Made by a program: the position numbers and the translations under genes. Positions 36,279 through 48,700 of a stretch of 64,000 bases of DNA are shown one piece after another. The DNA is taken from NCBI GenBank assembly GCA_947652605.1, contig OX393579.1, positions 49,172,970 to 49,236,969 of the forward strand, in the 5' to 3' direction. Position 1 is the first letter of the stretch. Each line of letters opens with the position of its first letter. Source of the DNA: Elmis aenea (Eukaryota > Arthropoda > Insecta > Coleoptera > Elmidae). The notes below the pieces were generated by a model. The model worked only from the letters and a program-made list of their open reading frames with translations, was not told the DNA's origin and did not search any database.

Positions 36279-37382
36279 TACAGGGTGTTTTTTAAATATT
36301 GTGAAAAATTTCAGGAAGTAAATCCTTATTGAAAATTAAGGTGGCTTTTATGTAATTTTTTTCCTCAGACATCTCCTTTCTGGAGTTACACTCCCCTAAA
36401 GTGGAGCGGTAAAATTAGGTTTTTATTTTATTTCTCAAATTTGGATATATGTAGGAGAATGATATTTGGTAGATGTTTTGTATTTATTAAAAGGTATTTT
36501 TAATTATCTCCCACCTTCACAAGGGATTGAAAAGTGTAACCCCTTAAAAGCAGGGCTGTGGAGTTGGAGTCGGAGTTTAGGAGAAATTTCTGGTCAGTGG
36601 AGTCGGAGTCGGAAAAAATGTACCGACTTCGAGTACAACAAAAAATTGCGAGGTGGTCCTTTGCCGCAAAATTTAAGCTCAATTTTTAAATAATTTTTTT
36701 GTTTATTTTTTTTTCCTGTATTACACACCATAAAATGAATTAGTCTTAGTATTTAATTTGGTCGGAGTCGGAGTCGGAGTCGGACCACTAAAATTATCAG
36801 GAGTCGGAGTCGACTTTTTTTTTCCGACTCCGCAGCCCTGCTTAAAAGTCACCTCTTAAAAGGTCAATTCTATCCAATATGAATATAAACATACCATGGT
36901 AACCACTAACCACCAAAATGAATTGTTTTGCTCTAGAATATTTAATGGTTCATGATTACTCATTTTTGTTTTTACTCAAAAACTAGGTTTTGCAAGAAAA
37001 ATTAAAGAATAAAAAAGGTTTTTTAATAAATTAAACTTAAAAATGTAACTTGCAAAATTTTAACCCTTCAAAAAGTTCCTATTAAAAAACCAACAGGGGT
37101 CACACTTTTCAGCCCCTTGTTAAAGTGGGAGATGATTGAAAATATTACTATGGGAAACCTTTTAATAAGTATAAAACATCCATATATCATACTCCTATAT
37201 TTATCCAAATTTGAGAAATAAATTAAAAACCTAATTTTACCGCTCCCCTCTAAGGGGGCGTAACTCCAGAAAGGTGCAATTTAAAAGGAAAAAAAAAAGA
37301 TTGAAAAATAAATTTTTGTAATAAACACCAAAATTATCTCTCTTAAAAGAAAGAAGAGAACTCTTACTAAAACCCCTTGTAT
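36279..37382. repeat. palindromic element (TACAGGGTGTTTTTTAAATA family) split by a hAT element
   Basis: Left arm TACAGGGTGTTTTTTAAATA, TCAGGAAGTAAATCC and TAAAGTGGAGCGGTAAAATT is mirrored by AATTTTACCGCTCCCCTCTA near 37240 and a decayed terminus CCCCTTGTATA. Same family as 62327-63310, which is better preserved. The hAT element at 36551-36840 inserted into its left arm. Its right end lies about 90 bp before the ALDH-nucleotidyltransferase start. Confidence 0.8.
36551..36840. mobile_element. hAT-like element rich in GGAGTC repeats
   Basis: 290 bp flanked by the exact octamer CTTAAAAG (36543-36550 and 36841-36848). Ends CAGGGCTGTGGAGTTGGAGT and GACTCCGCAGCCCTG; subterminal GGAGTC units are arrayed in both arms. 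Confidence 0.92.
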
Positions 37383-37469
37383 ATTAAGACTTATTGTTAT
37401 TGCTAAAAAACAATCAAATATAAAAAATAAATTCACTAAATGTGTTTTTTGTAGAATAATAGTAATCCC

Positions 37470-39431
37470 ATGGCAATGGCATCAATTAATTTTGGGATTG
37501 TCAAAAGGCGTTGTGAAATTATTATTGCGTTGATCCAAGAAACAAAAGAAGAATTAATAAACATTCTCATGTCCTATCAACCGTATCATGTATGCTGCTA
37601 TGAAATTGAACGATGTGTGCGGACACTACACAATATTGATGATAACAAACAATATTTCGAAGAAATGATAGCCTGTGTGTCAATATTTTTACCTTCGAAT
37701 CTTCCTCTATATTCTTTTGTTTTATTTGCATTGATTCCGAGTTTCCTGAGTTGCGAAGTGTTCGTTTATCCAAATCAAATTTTACAAAAACAAGAAACTG
37801 TGGATAAGTTATGTGATATTTTGCTGATAAAAAAATACGTCCAAAATATAAAAATAGTTTCTGAGACACATGATACATTCATAGAAAAATACGTGAAAAA
37901 ATCTCAGTTGGTGATTTTCACTGGTCGAAATGAAACAAAAGACGTAATAAAAAAAGCCATGAAAAATGATTCTGTATTGATTTATAACGGGTCTGGCCAT
38001 AACCCGATAGTAGTAAGCAACGATGCTGATATAACAAAATCAGTCGAAGACAGCGTGTACGTTAAATTTTTTAACAGTGGACAGGACTGTGGCGGTCCGG
38101 ACGTTATCTTAGTGCACAAAGATATTTCCGAATCATTTATAAAACAATTTAAAGAACGTTGTTCGCAGCTTAAGGTTGGCAACCTGAGCGACAAAGAAGT
38201 CTTCATTGGCCCTATACAACGACAAACCGAACTCGAACGTTTAAAAGAAATAATCGACAACAATAAATTAAACATAATCCATGGTGGCCATATCGATTTT
38301 CGAAAAAAACTTGTATATCCGACAATTATTTTTTCAAAAATGACTGAATCCGTAAATTTTAAAGAAATTTTCGGGCCCATAGTATTCATTGTTGAATATG
38401 AAACAGACGAGCATCTACGGTTGTACTTTCAGGATGAATCCGGTAAATACCAAAGCAACAAAATGTACGTTTCTTTATATGGAAACAGTCGTTACATCAA
38501 GGAAAGGGATGACCGTATCCGCATCGCATTGAACAGAAGCACCAGAGGTGGAGTAGGAATCGTTTTGTTCAACGAAACTATCCACGACGTAGAAATCGGA
38601 ACTAAACCCTACGGTGGGTACAGCAAAGGAGCTTCCAGCGTTATAATAAAACGTAACGAAACCACCTCAAGTGTCGCATTTCCCATACTTATATCCGAAA
38701 TAATAACAGAACTTTTGATCAAGAATAATTCCACTAGAAACTTGCAAACGAAAAATGTCAACATTTTAAAAACGATTCCTGAATCAAAAAGTGCTTTTGT
38801 TTTAAAAATTGAAATGGACTTTAAAGAACATGTGACAAAAATATTTGGAAATAACTTGGAATTTGCTTTTATTTTTGGTAGTATAGCCCAGGGAACATAC
38901 AAGCTTAAAACAAGTGATATCGACACATTCATTTGTCTTAAACAAGAAGAAGACCCTAAAAAATTGAATGAGTACCAAAAATGGATCATTAATTATCAGC
39001 TGTACATAGATTTAAATCCTGATTTTAATTTTCCTTGTGAAATTGTTACTTACAGTCATTTAAAAAGGTTTATTATGAACTTGGATGATATCACAATTAA
39101 TTTTTACTGCAATGATTTTGAAATTTTTGATAAAATATTTTGGGCTTGTACGCTTCCCTCTTTTCACAAAAAGCAAGCTTTTGTTGGTGGTGTTGAAGGT
39201 GGAAAAAAATTAAGTTATTTAGCAAAAACCTGTAGTGCTTATCCAAAAAAGTGGGCCAAAGAATTTATTGATTTGGTGCAAAATGTTAATACTCTGCCAA
39301 TATCTTTGCAAGGATGTTATCAAGGTTTTGACAAGGATCAGGTGGTCGAAGCCTTATGTAAGCTGTATAAAAAACACGAATACTGTGAAATAATGCGATT
39401 GATTGATTTTTCCAAAACTAAAATGTTTTAA
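37470..39431 (+). CDS. aldehyde dehydrogenase-like / nucleotidyltransferase fusion protein
   Basis: An uninterrupted 653-codon frame. Residues ~1-410 follow the aldehyde dehydrogenase superfamily order: FLPSNLPLYSF (73-83), FTGRNETKDVI (150-160), NGSGHNP (173-179), FFNSGQDCGG (200-209) with presumed catalytic Cys207, LVYPTIIF (281-288), KEIFGPIVFIV (298-308) and KPYGGYSKG (379-387). The usual general-base Glu of the ELGG motif aligns with Asn173, and the cofactor Lys expected after the first motif is not seen (VYPNQ). Residues ~445-560 hold a polymerase-beta-type nucleotidyltransferase: FIFGSIAQGTYKLKTSDIDTF, with GS at 470-471 and Asp483/Asp485 as metal ligands. The last ~90 residues are probably helical. 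I know no insect gene with this arrangement; substrate and pathway are unknown. A T-rich tract ending GTAG at 37451-37454 may be an acceptor for a 5' noncoding exon. AATAAA follows at 39768-39773. Confidence 0.85.
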   Translation: MAMASINFGIVKRRCEIIIALIQETKEELINILMSYQPYHVCCYEIERCVRTLHNIDDNKQYFEEMIACVSIFLPSNLPLYSFVLFALIPSFLSCEVFVYPNQILQKQETVDKLCDILLIKKYVQNIKIVSETHDTFIEKYVKKSQLVIFTGRNETKDVIKKAMKNDSVLIYNGSGHNPIVVSNDADITKSVEDSVYVKFFNSGQDCGGPDVILVHKDISESFIKQFKERCSQLKVGNLSDKEVFIGPIQRQTELERLKEIIDNNKLNIIHGGHIDFRKKLVYPTIIFSKMTESVNFKEIFGPIVFIVEYETDEHLRLYFQDESGKYQSNKMYVSLYGNSRYIKERDDRIRIALNRSTRGGVGIVLFNETIHDVEIGTKPYGGYSKGASSVIIKRNETTSSVAFPILISEIITELLIKNNSTRNLQTKNVNILKTIPESKSAFVLKIEMDFKEHVTKIFGNNLEFAFIFGSIAQGTYKLKTSDIDTFICLKQEEDPKKLNEYQKWIINYQLYIDLNPDFNFPCEIVTYSHLKRFIMNLDDITINFYCNDFEIFDKIFWACTLPSFHKKQAFVGGVEGGKKLSYLAKTCSAYPKKWAKEFIDLVQNVNTLPISLQGCYQGFDKDQVVEALCKLYKKHEYCEIMRLIDFSKTKMF

Positions 39432-39979
39432 TTTTTGGTTTTAATAATTTATAGAGCGAATATAAATACTTTTTTGCAAATACTACCCATATATTTTATT
39501 ACTATATTAAAAATATGCAATATATGGCACATTTGAGGTATAAGGAACTTTGTTATATTAATATTATTGTGACATTACATAGAATCTTATTACGCTTTAT
39601 TTGATCTAAGCTTTTTTTAAACAAAACAAAAGTTTTCTCAATGTTAACTGACCATTAGGTAATGATAACGATTTAACGATGCTACCTTATGTAAAAGTTA
39701 TTAAAATAAGTGATATCAATTTATATAACATGAAAGAAAAGTATTGTTTGAAGATGTATAATTGTTCAATAAATTGTTTTAGTTAGATATATACCATATT
39801 CAATTTTTCATTGTTAGTAATTATAAAATATGTTCTTAAAACTTTTTATAATTTCTAAGCCCAACGCCTTACTAAAGTTCCGCCACTGTACTCATAAAAT
39901 TTGAGGTTATGGTTTCTTGACGTTTATTTTGTCTGAAGCTTATCTACATCTACATAAATATAAAACCTGAAATACAAAC

Positions 39980-40465
39980 ATGCTTTCGTCTATGGTTAAA
40001 GAACATCAAGCCAAACAAGTTGTTAGAAAAGAAATACAAGGTAAATCTTGGTTTTGATCGAAATCAAAATAAGTTAATATTAACACATTTTCAGAAAACA
40101 AACGAAAAGAGGCTATAACAGCTGCGAGTGACTTAACACAAGCCCTAGTGGACCATTTAAATGTTGGGTATGTGTTTTACTAGCACAAAATTGCTCAAAA
40201 ATATTATAATTTAACTTTCAGAGTTGCTCAAGCATACTTGAATCAAAAACGATTAGATGCTGAAGCGAAACAACTATATGCTAGCTCTGCAAATTTTTCT
40301 AAGCAAACTCAACAGTGGTTATCTTTAGTGGAATCGTTCAGTAGTGCCCTTAAGGAACTAGGAGATGTCGAAAATTGGGCGAAAACCATAGAAGGAGACG
40401 TACGGACGATTACCATAGCTTTAGAAAATGTATATAAAAATTCGCAAGATGCGCAGACTCAATAG
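39980..40465 (+). CDS. Blos1: BLOC-1 subunit 1 (BLOS1/GCN5L1)
   Basis: Three exons 39980-40040, 40095-40167 and 40222-40465 with 54-bp introns give 125 residues, the usual size. It reads MLSSMVKEHQAKQ, EAITAASDLTQALVDHLNVG, VAQAYLNQKRLDAEAKQL, FSKQTQQWLSLVESF, LKELGDVENWAKTIE and TIALENVY, all characteristic of BLOC1S1, a mainly coiled-coil protein. It is a shared subunit of BLOC-1 and BORC, acting in biogenesis of lysosome-related organelles and lysosome positioning; a role in protein acetylation has also been described for the family. AATAAA lies at 40537-40542. Confidence 0.96.
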
Positions 40466-40542
40466 TTTGTTTATATTATGTAAAAGTATTGTTAGTGTGT
40501 ATAATAAGTTTATTTAAATGTACATATTTGTTATAAAATAAA

Positions 40543-42741
40543 GTTGTAATTAAATGCTCATCGATGATGTATTAAATTTGGGGTTCATGAGACTTGGACT
40601 GCCCGTAACAAATAAGAGTTTAATATGCATTTCAATTTAAGTGTTATGTAAATTAATAGCCAAAGTCACAGTAATTGTTTGAAATAGTGGAAATTTGGTA
40701 GTTCGTTGTGCCAAGTAAAACTTTCTTCAAAGTTAAAGTCCCAGAACGTCTATTTATCTATTGTAAAAATCGTTTTTATAGTATTGATTTTAATGTTTTT
40801 ATTCTGAACATTTTAATTGCAAAAATAAACCAATAAATTAGCATATTTAAGTCTGTTATAATATCATGTTATTATTTCTTATACCCAAAACTTAAAATTA
40901 TGAATTAATACTTTCTAATGTTTTTAATATATCATAGATTGAAATAGTGTAATTTAAAAATAGCTTTTTGTGACCCAAAGTAAGAAAAAATTAATTTAAA
41001 AGTAATTAAATGTAAATTTTGAAAGTTACTAATTAATTAGTAGACTACTTATATGTATGATGAAAAATAAATACGTAGTTTTGTTTGAAATGTAATTACA
41101 AATATCCTTTTTTTAAAATTTCCATTAAGGCACTAAGTATCCACATTTCTTTAGATTATATACTTTAATTGTTTGGGTCATTCACCTATTTTTTTTTTTT
41201 GTAACGCAAATTGCTGCACCCTATAGATAATTGCTATTTGTTTTGTTGTACCATTATGGCATTCTCACCATAAATGTGTGCCCACCAAAAAACGAGTTAT
41301 GATTAATGCATTTCTAATTAACAGGACCATGCCCTTTCCTCGCCTGAATCATCATTTGTGACTCAGGAATTGCATTCACAGTTTAGTAAGTTTTATTCGA
41401 AGAATATTACGTTTTTGTCGACTTTTTACACGTGGACCTGAACGAAAGTGGGAGGTAATGGATAAAAAATATCTCCTGCTGTGCAATTTATATATAGATA
41501 AAAGACCAATAAGCCATCTGTAAATGTATTTATTCCAAGTATTTTACCTCCGTGGTTCAAATATAAATTATTTTTATTACTACCCCTGCATAGTTTTCTA
41601 AATTTACGTTATTGAGCGTTCTTACTTGAACGACTTGAATAAAAAACGATTCAAAAAAAATTAAATGCATTTATTGTAGCTAAGTCAGAGTGTTTTGAAG
41701 AATGGGGATTACTTTAGTGCGCTATTCAACAACATAATTAAAATGCCACACCAATTAATGCAAATATGATTAACCTAAATATGTGTTGTTTTTTAAAAGC
41801 TGCCAGAATGACAGCGATTGCTTAGAACTTCCACATTAGGTTGAGTGTTCATTAGAACTACTTGTCCTATACCGATAATTTTTGGACTGTATTTAGATAA
41901 TTTTACAAAAATCAACTTTTTCTGCGTAATTTATACCTGCCGAAGTAAATTTTTTCATAAATTTGCCTAATTTAAAAGTTGCATGTAGTTTAGATTCATT
42001 AAACTTAAAAAATCTTGTAGAAATGATTTAGTTGCATCACAAACGCATAAATAATTTTGTGTGATTTATAATCTTACTTTTTAATCGTAAACATACATTT
42101 GCAGAAGTTTCAAATGTAATCTGCGCGAATTGTACTGTTCCACTACACATGCGCAATGTGTGTGATTGCTACGCCATTTTCGACTTATGATAGTGAGAAT
42201 CTTTAGGTGGAAGGTGGAGTTAGAAAGTTTTTTACGGAAAACGATTTTTTATTCTCGCAAAAATATTAAGTTTGGAATAATGGTGTAGTGATAAGTAATT
42301 CGGGTGTTCCCTAAACTACATCTGTACTATTCGTTAACCTATTTATGTATTATTTATTAGGAACGTAGGTGAGTACAGTATTTGTGGTTCGTGTACGTTG
42401 ACAACCTACATCGACTTATTCACAGATAAAATTGTGTTTATTTTGGAGATAATTGTAAGGATGTTGATGTAGTGATTATTTGCGATCATAATTTTTAATG
42501 TTGTCCAGGATTTTTTTGAGATAAAGCTTAAACTATCTGTTTAATCTTGATATTATTTGCAACCTTGATTTCCATGTATGGACCTAAAAAGAAATAAAAG
42601 TTAACACTGTTGTGAATTGTAAATTTTGAAAACACTGCATTTAATATGCTTGATCCCTAAGCAGTGTTTTGCATGTAACAGTTACAAATTGCTCGTTGTG
42701 ATTACTATTACTATTAAGGGAAACATTTTTAGGTAATCAAA
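40543..42741. other. Blos1-Vrp1 spacer with probable Vrp1 promoter and 5' noncoding exon
   Basis: No coding gene seen. A donor-like GTAGGTGAGTACAG near 42365-42378 pairs well with the acceptor at 42731-42732 just before the Vrp1 start, so a noncoding first exon probably ends at 42368. The sequence just before it (about 42120-42240) is less AT-rich and may be the promoter zone. This is inference from splice-site quality. Confidence 0.45.
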
Positions 42742-45700
42742 ATGCCAGGTCCACCACCTCCTCCCCCTGCGGCACCACCTTCGATGATGCCGCCGCCACC
42801 CCCAGCATTTAATTTATCTTCATCGAAAGGGGGTGGACACGATCATGGAGCACTATTAAAATCGATACAACAAGGAGCGAGGCTTAAAAAAGCTGTGACC
42901 AACGATAGAAGTGCTCCAATAGTTGGTAAGTACATTCGTTTCCACATTATTACACGCAAACGTATTGTTTGTAAACCATTTTATTGATTAATTCGTGTGT
43001 AAATCAAGCCTCTTATATTTGAAAGTTTGGTTATGCACCTGTCAATGTCAAATCAAGCAATATTGGTCAAGTTTTTATTTAAATGTGCAAGCTGTTTTTT
43101 TTCGGTTGTGGTTAGGATTGTTTCATTTAATAAATTATTGTTTGTGACACCTTTATTTATTTTAGGTAAAGTCAATAATTCCAGTAGTAATTCCAATTCA
43201 CTTGGTAGTGGTAAATCGTCAAATTCTTCACCTATGCCATCGGCAGCACCAAATGGATTAGGTGGTTTGTTCGCAGGTGGTATGCCAAAGTTGCGTTCAA
43301 CAGGCAAATTAGGTAAGTGGAATGTATAATTATTAATGTTTTGGGTATAGGTGCTGGTGTAATTTTAAAACTATGAATCTTGTTGAGTGTTTTATTTCTA
43401 TTGGAATAAAGAAAATCCTGCTTATACAGGGTGTCTCAGCCAAGAAGAATTATTCGATAGCTCTCGTATATTACATTTTTAAACCAATAAAAATACAGCT
43501 TAAAGATGAAAATAGAATAATTGTATTCGGTTTATAAAACAAATTTTTGAGATTTTTCCAGAGCCTACTAGTTTAATTCTATTGAGTATTTTGTTTTTGC
43601 CCTAAAATAATCGTGAAAACCAAAGAATTGTTAGTTTTAGACATAATATACCAATATTACTCTTTAAAGATAATGAAATTATCCATAAGAAAATGCTTAA
43701 ATATATAGGGTTTTCTATTTAAAAAAAAGTTACTTATTTGTGTTTGAAGTGAAGTCAAATGGACCGGGCATAAGAAACACCCTGTATATTATTTTAAAAT
43801 TATAACAAGCCAGCAATCACTATGACACTGTTGTCAGGTTTCTGTCAATATTTTCCATAGATAAAAATATTTTCATAGAAATTTAAATAACTCAAAAAAT
43901 ATTAACTTAAGGTACAAAACACCTTCTACATTTTTGAAAGGTATTTTAATTTAGCATCATAAATTTACAAAATATACAGGGTGTTCTATTTAAAAAAACA
44001 AAGTTACATATCGGTGCTCAAAAACAAAACACTTTGTATAGTCGAAAGTTGTTTTAGGTTATGTAGTAAATCACTCAAAACAACTTTTATTTAAAAATTT
44101 TAGTAGTAATAGATCTTTTGAATAATTCGTTTTGGCTGTATATATTTATTTGGTGACATAAAGTTACAAAACACTTACAATTATCTACTACATATATGTT
44201 TTTTAAGAGATAAATTTATTTGCATTCAATTAATTTTTATGTAATTTCCAACGTTGCTAACTAGAAATTAGGTAATACTTTTTGTATAAGGTAATTTAAA
44301 TATAAACAAATAAGTATCTACTTAAATTGTTTTAAAATGCGGATTTGTGGTTCCACAGTTAAATAAATCATTTGTATTTTTATTCTTATTAATTACTTAA
44401 GACAATCTTCATCTTATTTTTGTTATGTTTCACCCTTAAAAGCCCTGAGCGTCGATACATCAGAATGTGCGATTGTGCATGTATTAGTTTTAAAGGTATA
44501 AATATAGTGCAAGCCAATAGTTTTTCAAAAATGTTGATGTGTTATTGTTTATCACAATATTTGACTTCTTTATAATTTTTATTATCTGGCAGCCTTATTC
44601 GTAATTATCTGCGGGGCAAACGTATTCATGTAGTCATATTTTTACAGGTGGAGTCCCAACCAATGAAAGCAATACTAGTAGTAATAGTAATAATACATAT
44701 ATGAGCAATTCGAGACCTCCAGGTACGCATCAACCACAAAAAAATTTCGGGACTGTTCAAAGCGAAGTTCAGACAGCATTAAAAAAGCAATTGGCAAGTG
44801 ATAGTAATAGACAAAGAGGACCACCGCCCCCGGCCCCTGTCAGGAATAATATCGGAGTGAGTAATTTACAAATTCATGAACAAACGAATGTAGATTTTAT
44901 TCAACCCCGGGTATTGTATTCTAAACAATGGAATACTATGGGCTGTTCACAACTAACTGGTAGCTATGCGTGGCCCTCATAGTCCCATGTAATACTGGTT
45001 TCTTGCTATGCGTAAATTTCTATGCACCCAATAGACACAAATGTCATTTACAGTTAAGGGTGTCGTTAAAGCGTTCCGGCAGCGACTAATACATTTATTA
45101 GTCCATAGTTGACACAGGTGCATAAACCAGTTCATGAATTAATATAAGACGTCTGCTGAAACAAACCTATTGGTAGATATCAAGATGTTTGAGAAAATTG
45201 CATTTTTTTGGCACCTTATGTTTACATTAATGTTAACCGGTACCCAAAAGTCGTTAACCGGCACCCAAAAGTCGTTAACCGGTACCCAAAAGCCGTTAAC
45301 CGGTACCCAAAAGCCGTTAACCGGTACCCAAAAGCCGTTAACCGGTACCCATAAGTCGTTAGCCGGCACTCAAAAGTCGTCAACCGGTACCCAAAAGTCG
45401 TCAACCGGTACCCAAAAGTCGTTAACCGGTACCCAAAAGTCTGTATGGCCCACTACTAAACAGGACTGGGCTAGGTTTCAAAACGTATACAATAATCTAT
45501 TACAAAACTTATCAGTCCAGGGGATTTCTGCTATTATTTATAGATTAGTATATCTTACGTCCAGATAATGAGTTTGTGTATTGGATTTGACGCAATATTT
45601 TTAATACTATTTCTAGTAATTGTTTAAATAACATGAACTGTCCATGTTTATAAAAAAAATAAGGAGCTTCCTGTGTCTAGACGTATGGGGTATTTTTTGT

Positions 45701-48700
45701 TTTGGTTGCTTATCGTGGTTAATGATTTGCGTCTTTTATTTAGGAGTGTAATAAAATAGAACTTCTTGTTTCTTAACATAGTTGCAAAAGCAGCTCGTAA
45801 AATATTAAGTATGAGGCTATAAAATGGAAAAAACGTGTCTTAAACTGTAATATGTTTTTCATTTGTAGCATTATAGTGTTACATTAATTTTTATGGCATA
45901 GTAACAAAATCAATTACAGTTTAACTTATTAAGGGGCTATTGTGGTTTTTGAGATGTAAAAGTAATATAATAATGATAAATTAAATAAATCATGACCATT
46001 AAAAAAAATTACAAATCTAATAAAACAAAATTATTTAAAAATTTCGTGGTTTAGATTGTATAAGTTATCTGTAGATCCTTAGTTCAGTTACTTAATAGAT
46101 AAAATATTAGTCGTAATTCTTTAACTTTTGGGGATTACCTAGTTATTGTTTGTAATTGTGTTTACTGACATATCATGTATGTAATTTGAGTCACCATAGA
46201 AATCTCATGTAATCTGCGAGATACAATTGGGTTAGGTGTTCAGAAAGTACAGGGTGGACCAAATTCGAATGTTTTACGGGGTATCTCGGTTACCGCAATA
46301 GTTAGCGAAAATAAGATTTCGGTCTCTTGAGCTACTTTTTTGAGAAAATAATGCCTATGCAATCAGATTTTTCTATCGGATTCCATATTGGCACTACAGA
46401 CGAAAATTGAAATTTCATCATTTTTGAAATTTTGCTATAACTTAACTATTTATTAAATTAGAAAAAAAGGTTATAGGTTTTTTAGACAGATTTTTATGCT
46501 TAATTGAAAAACAAAAGTAAATTTTTTTTGGCCATCTTAACTTTCGAGATATGGAGTAAACTTACATTTTTTTAAATGGAAACCCTAGTTGGCCATGATT
46601 TTATGTGAAAGAGTATTGTTTTAGCTTTTCAAAAATATATAGTTTTACATATTTGTTGCAAAAAATAACCGAGATATGGCCAATTTTGTGAAAATTCGAT
46701 CATCAAAGTTTGCCATGATTTCATAAAAAGTGATGTTTGCAATTAATAAACAACTAAACGTGAAAATTGCACAGTTAACTTGATAAAAACAATCGATTGC
46801 TATCCCACTTTGGATTATTTTAATTTGACACAATGAAACAATTGGTGCTTAGTTATTAACATTTAGTAGTTAATTTTTGTTTTCTTTGTTGATGCCCATA
46901 TCGAATATAGGCATTTTTTTTTTTTTTTATTTCAATAAAAATAATCAATTACAAGCTATGAATATTACAAAAATTGAGGTACAGCAACTAAAATATGTTT
47001 TTTGTTTTTATCCAAGTCCTGAAACAAAAAAGGGTTGTGGCATACCAATATAGCTATCAGTTTGCACAAAACTGTAACCCAATAAATGTGCTCAAAAATT
47101 ACATTTTGAAATCAGATGATTCTGCGAACTTGAAAACAAAAGTTGCATCCCAGATTACAGATTTTTTGGGGCATATAAATTTTTAAACGTCCTTACAAAT
47201 TTTGATTCTAAATTTTTCAAATCATAAGTAATATTTTGTTTAAGTATTATATTAACCTTGCTTTTTAATATGCATTGGGCAAACAGAACAAAGTCATGGG
47301 AATTGTTTTGAATGTCATATAAAACAATAGTTAAAGCGATATGCTTCAGAGATTTGGCTAGTTTCATATTAGAAAGTCTTCAGTATTAATATGCAGATTA
47401 AAGAACGGCATTTTATTGCATTGTTATTCAAATTTAATTGTTTTTTAATGTGTGTAAGCTGCCTTAATTTGTCAATATAACAAGAAGAATTAATTATTAC
47501 AAATTAAGTATGATAATATGCGAGTTTTTGGTATTTCTAATTACGTGAAGATGATATATGACTCTAACATGTGTGTAGATTGTTTGCTTATGAAATTTAT
47601 TCCATCATTTTACAGTTATTTTTCAAAAAGTTTGACCGTAGCTAACTTTAAACCATTGACAATTAGTTTATATTTCCATTCTCATATCACTATAAGTTAG
47701 TCATTTATAAAATTGTTATCTTTTTGAATGAAACGACCACATCCTTCGGTTTATCCTTCCTCCAAGTCTTCGTTATCACTATGATTGACGTTACAGTAAA
47801 GTTACAAACCACGAAGGTCATATCTTATCACGAAAATGGTTATTTGTAAACAATGTGTAGATTTATACTATGTTCACGGTCCATTTAATGTTAAATTGCC
47901 GTTTAATTAACACCCATAACTCCTGTTATCTGAATTTGTATCAAAGTATTAAACGATGTAGTTAAAATGTGGAAAACAATGCGTCATATTCAAAAATTTT
48001 AAAAGAAAATTGTTTATCGATTGACTGAAATTATTTCAGAAAAATCTGGAAGTAAAATAGAATAGTATTGAGATAAACGTACAAATAAGTTAAGCGATTA
48101 ATTTTAAATACTGTATTGATATACAGGGTGTTTTACTCTTCGATGTGGCACTATTTCTATCTCCGTAAATAATAAAAATACAAGGTTGGTTAAATGGGAC
48201 AAAAGTTGGCTGTTAAGAAGTGCATTTTAAACAAGATATTGTTTAAAAATTCCGTAGCTTGAGTGATGTAAGGAAAAAACCGAAATCGATCAACATTTTT
48301 AGACTCAAATATCTCGGCTATCGTTGCGAATACACAAAAATGCCAAAGGAAAACATTTTGCTAGATTTTGTTAGCTATAAAATAGTGAAAGACATTGTTA
48401 TTGATAAATTACCGTGCGAGGTATGTAATAAAACTACTTTTTTTAAGTAGCAGTCTTAGTAGGTGATGACTTAGATATAAAGATTATTTGTTTCTCTGTA
48501 CAATGATACGTTAATATGTTTATTAACAAAAATAAGCTAAGTAAATAAAAAATTGTGAAATCTAAGATAAAAATCGACGTTGCCAAGGAAAAAACAGTAA
48601 ACCACTTCCATTGTTTTTGGCATTTTTGTGTATTAGCTACGATAGCAGAGACATTTGAGTTTAGAAATTTTGATCGATTTCAGTTTTTTCGTTATATCAG

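Noticed and set aside
44857..44982. Read-through of Vrp1 exon 3 to a stop at 44980
   Set aside because: Splicing at the GTGAGT donor restores frame with exon 4; the read-through tail has no verprolin features, though a minor isoform cannot be excluded.
45170..45568. 132-codon frame with LTGTQKS heptapeptide repeats
   Set aside because: It arises from the 21-bp minisatellite, lies within a Vrp1 intron, and equally long frames exist on the opposite strand.
46995..47186. 63-codon frame in Vrp1 intron 3
   Set aside because: No start context, splice signals or recognisable motif; left as chance sequence in AT-rich DNA.
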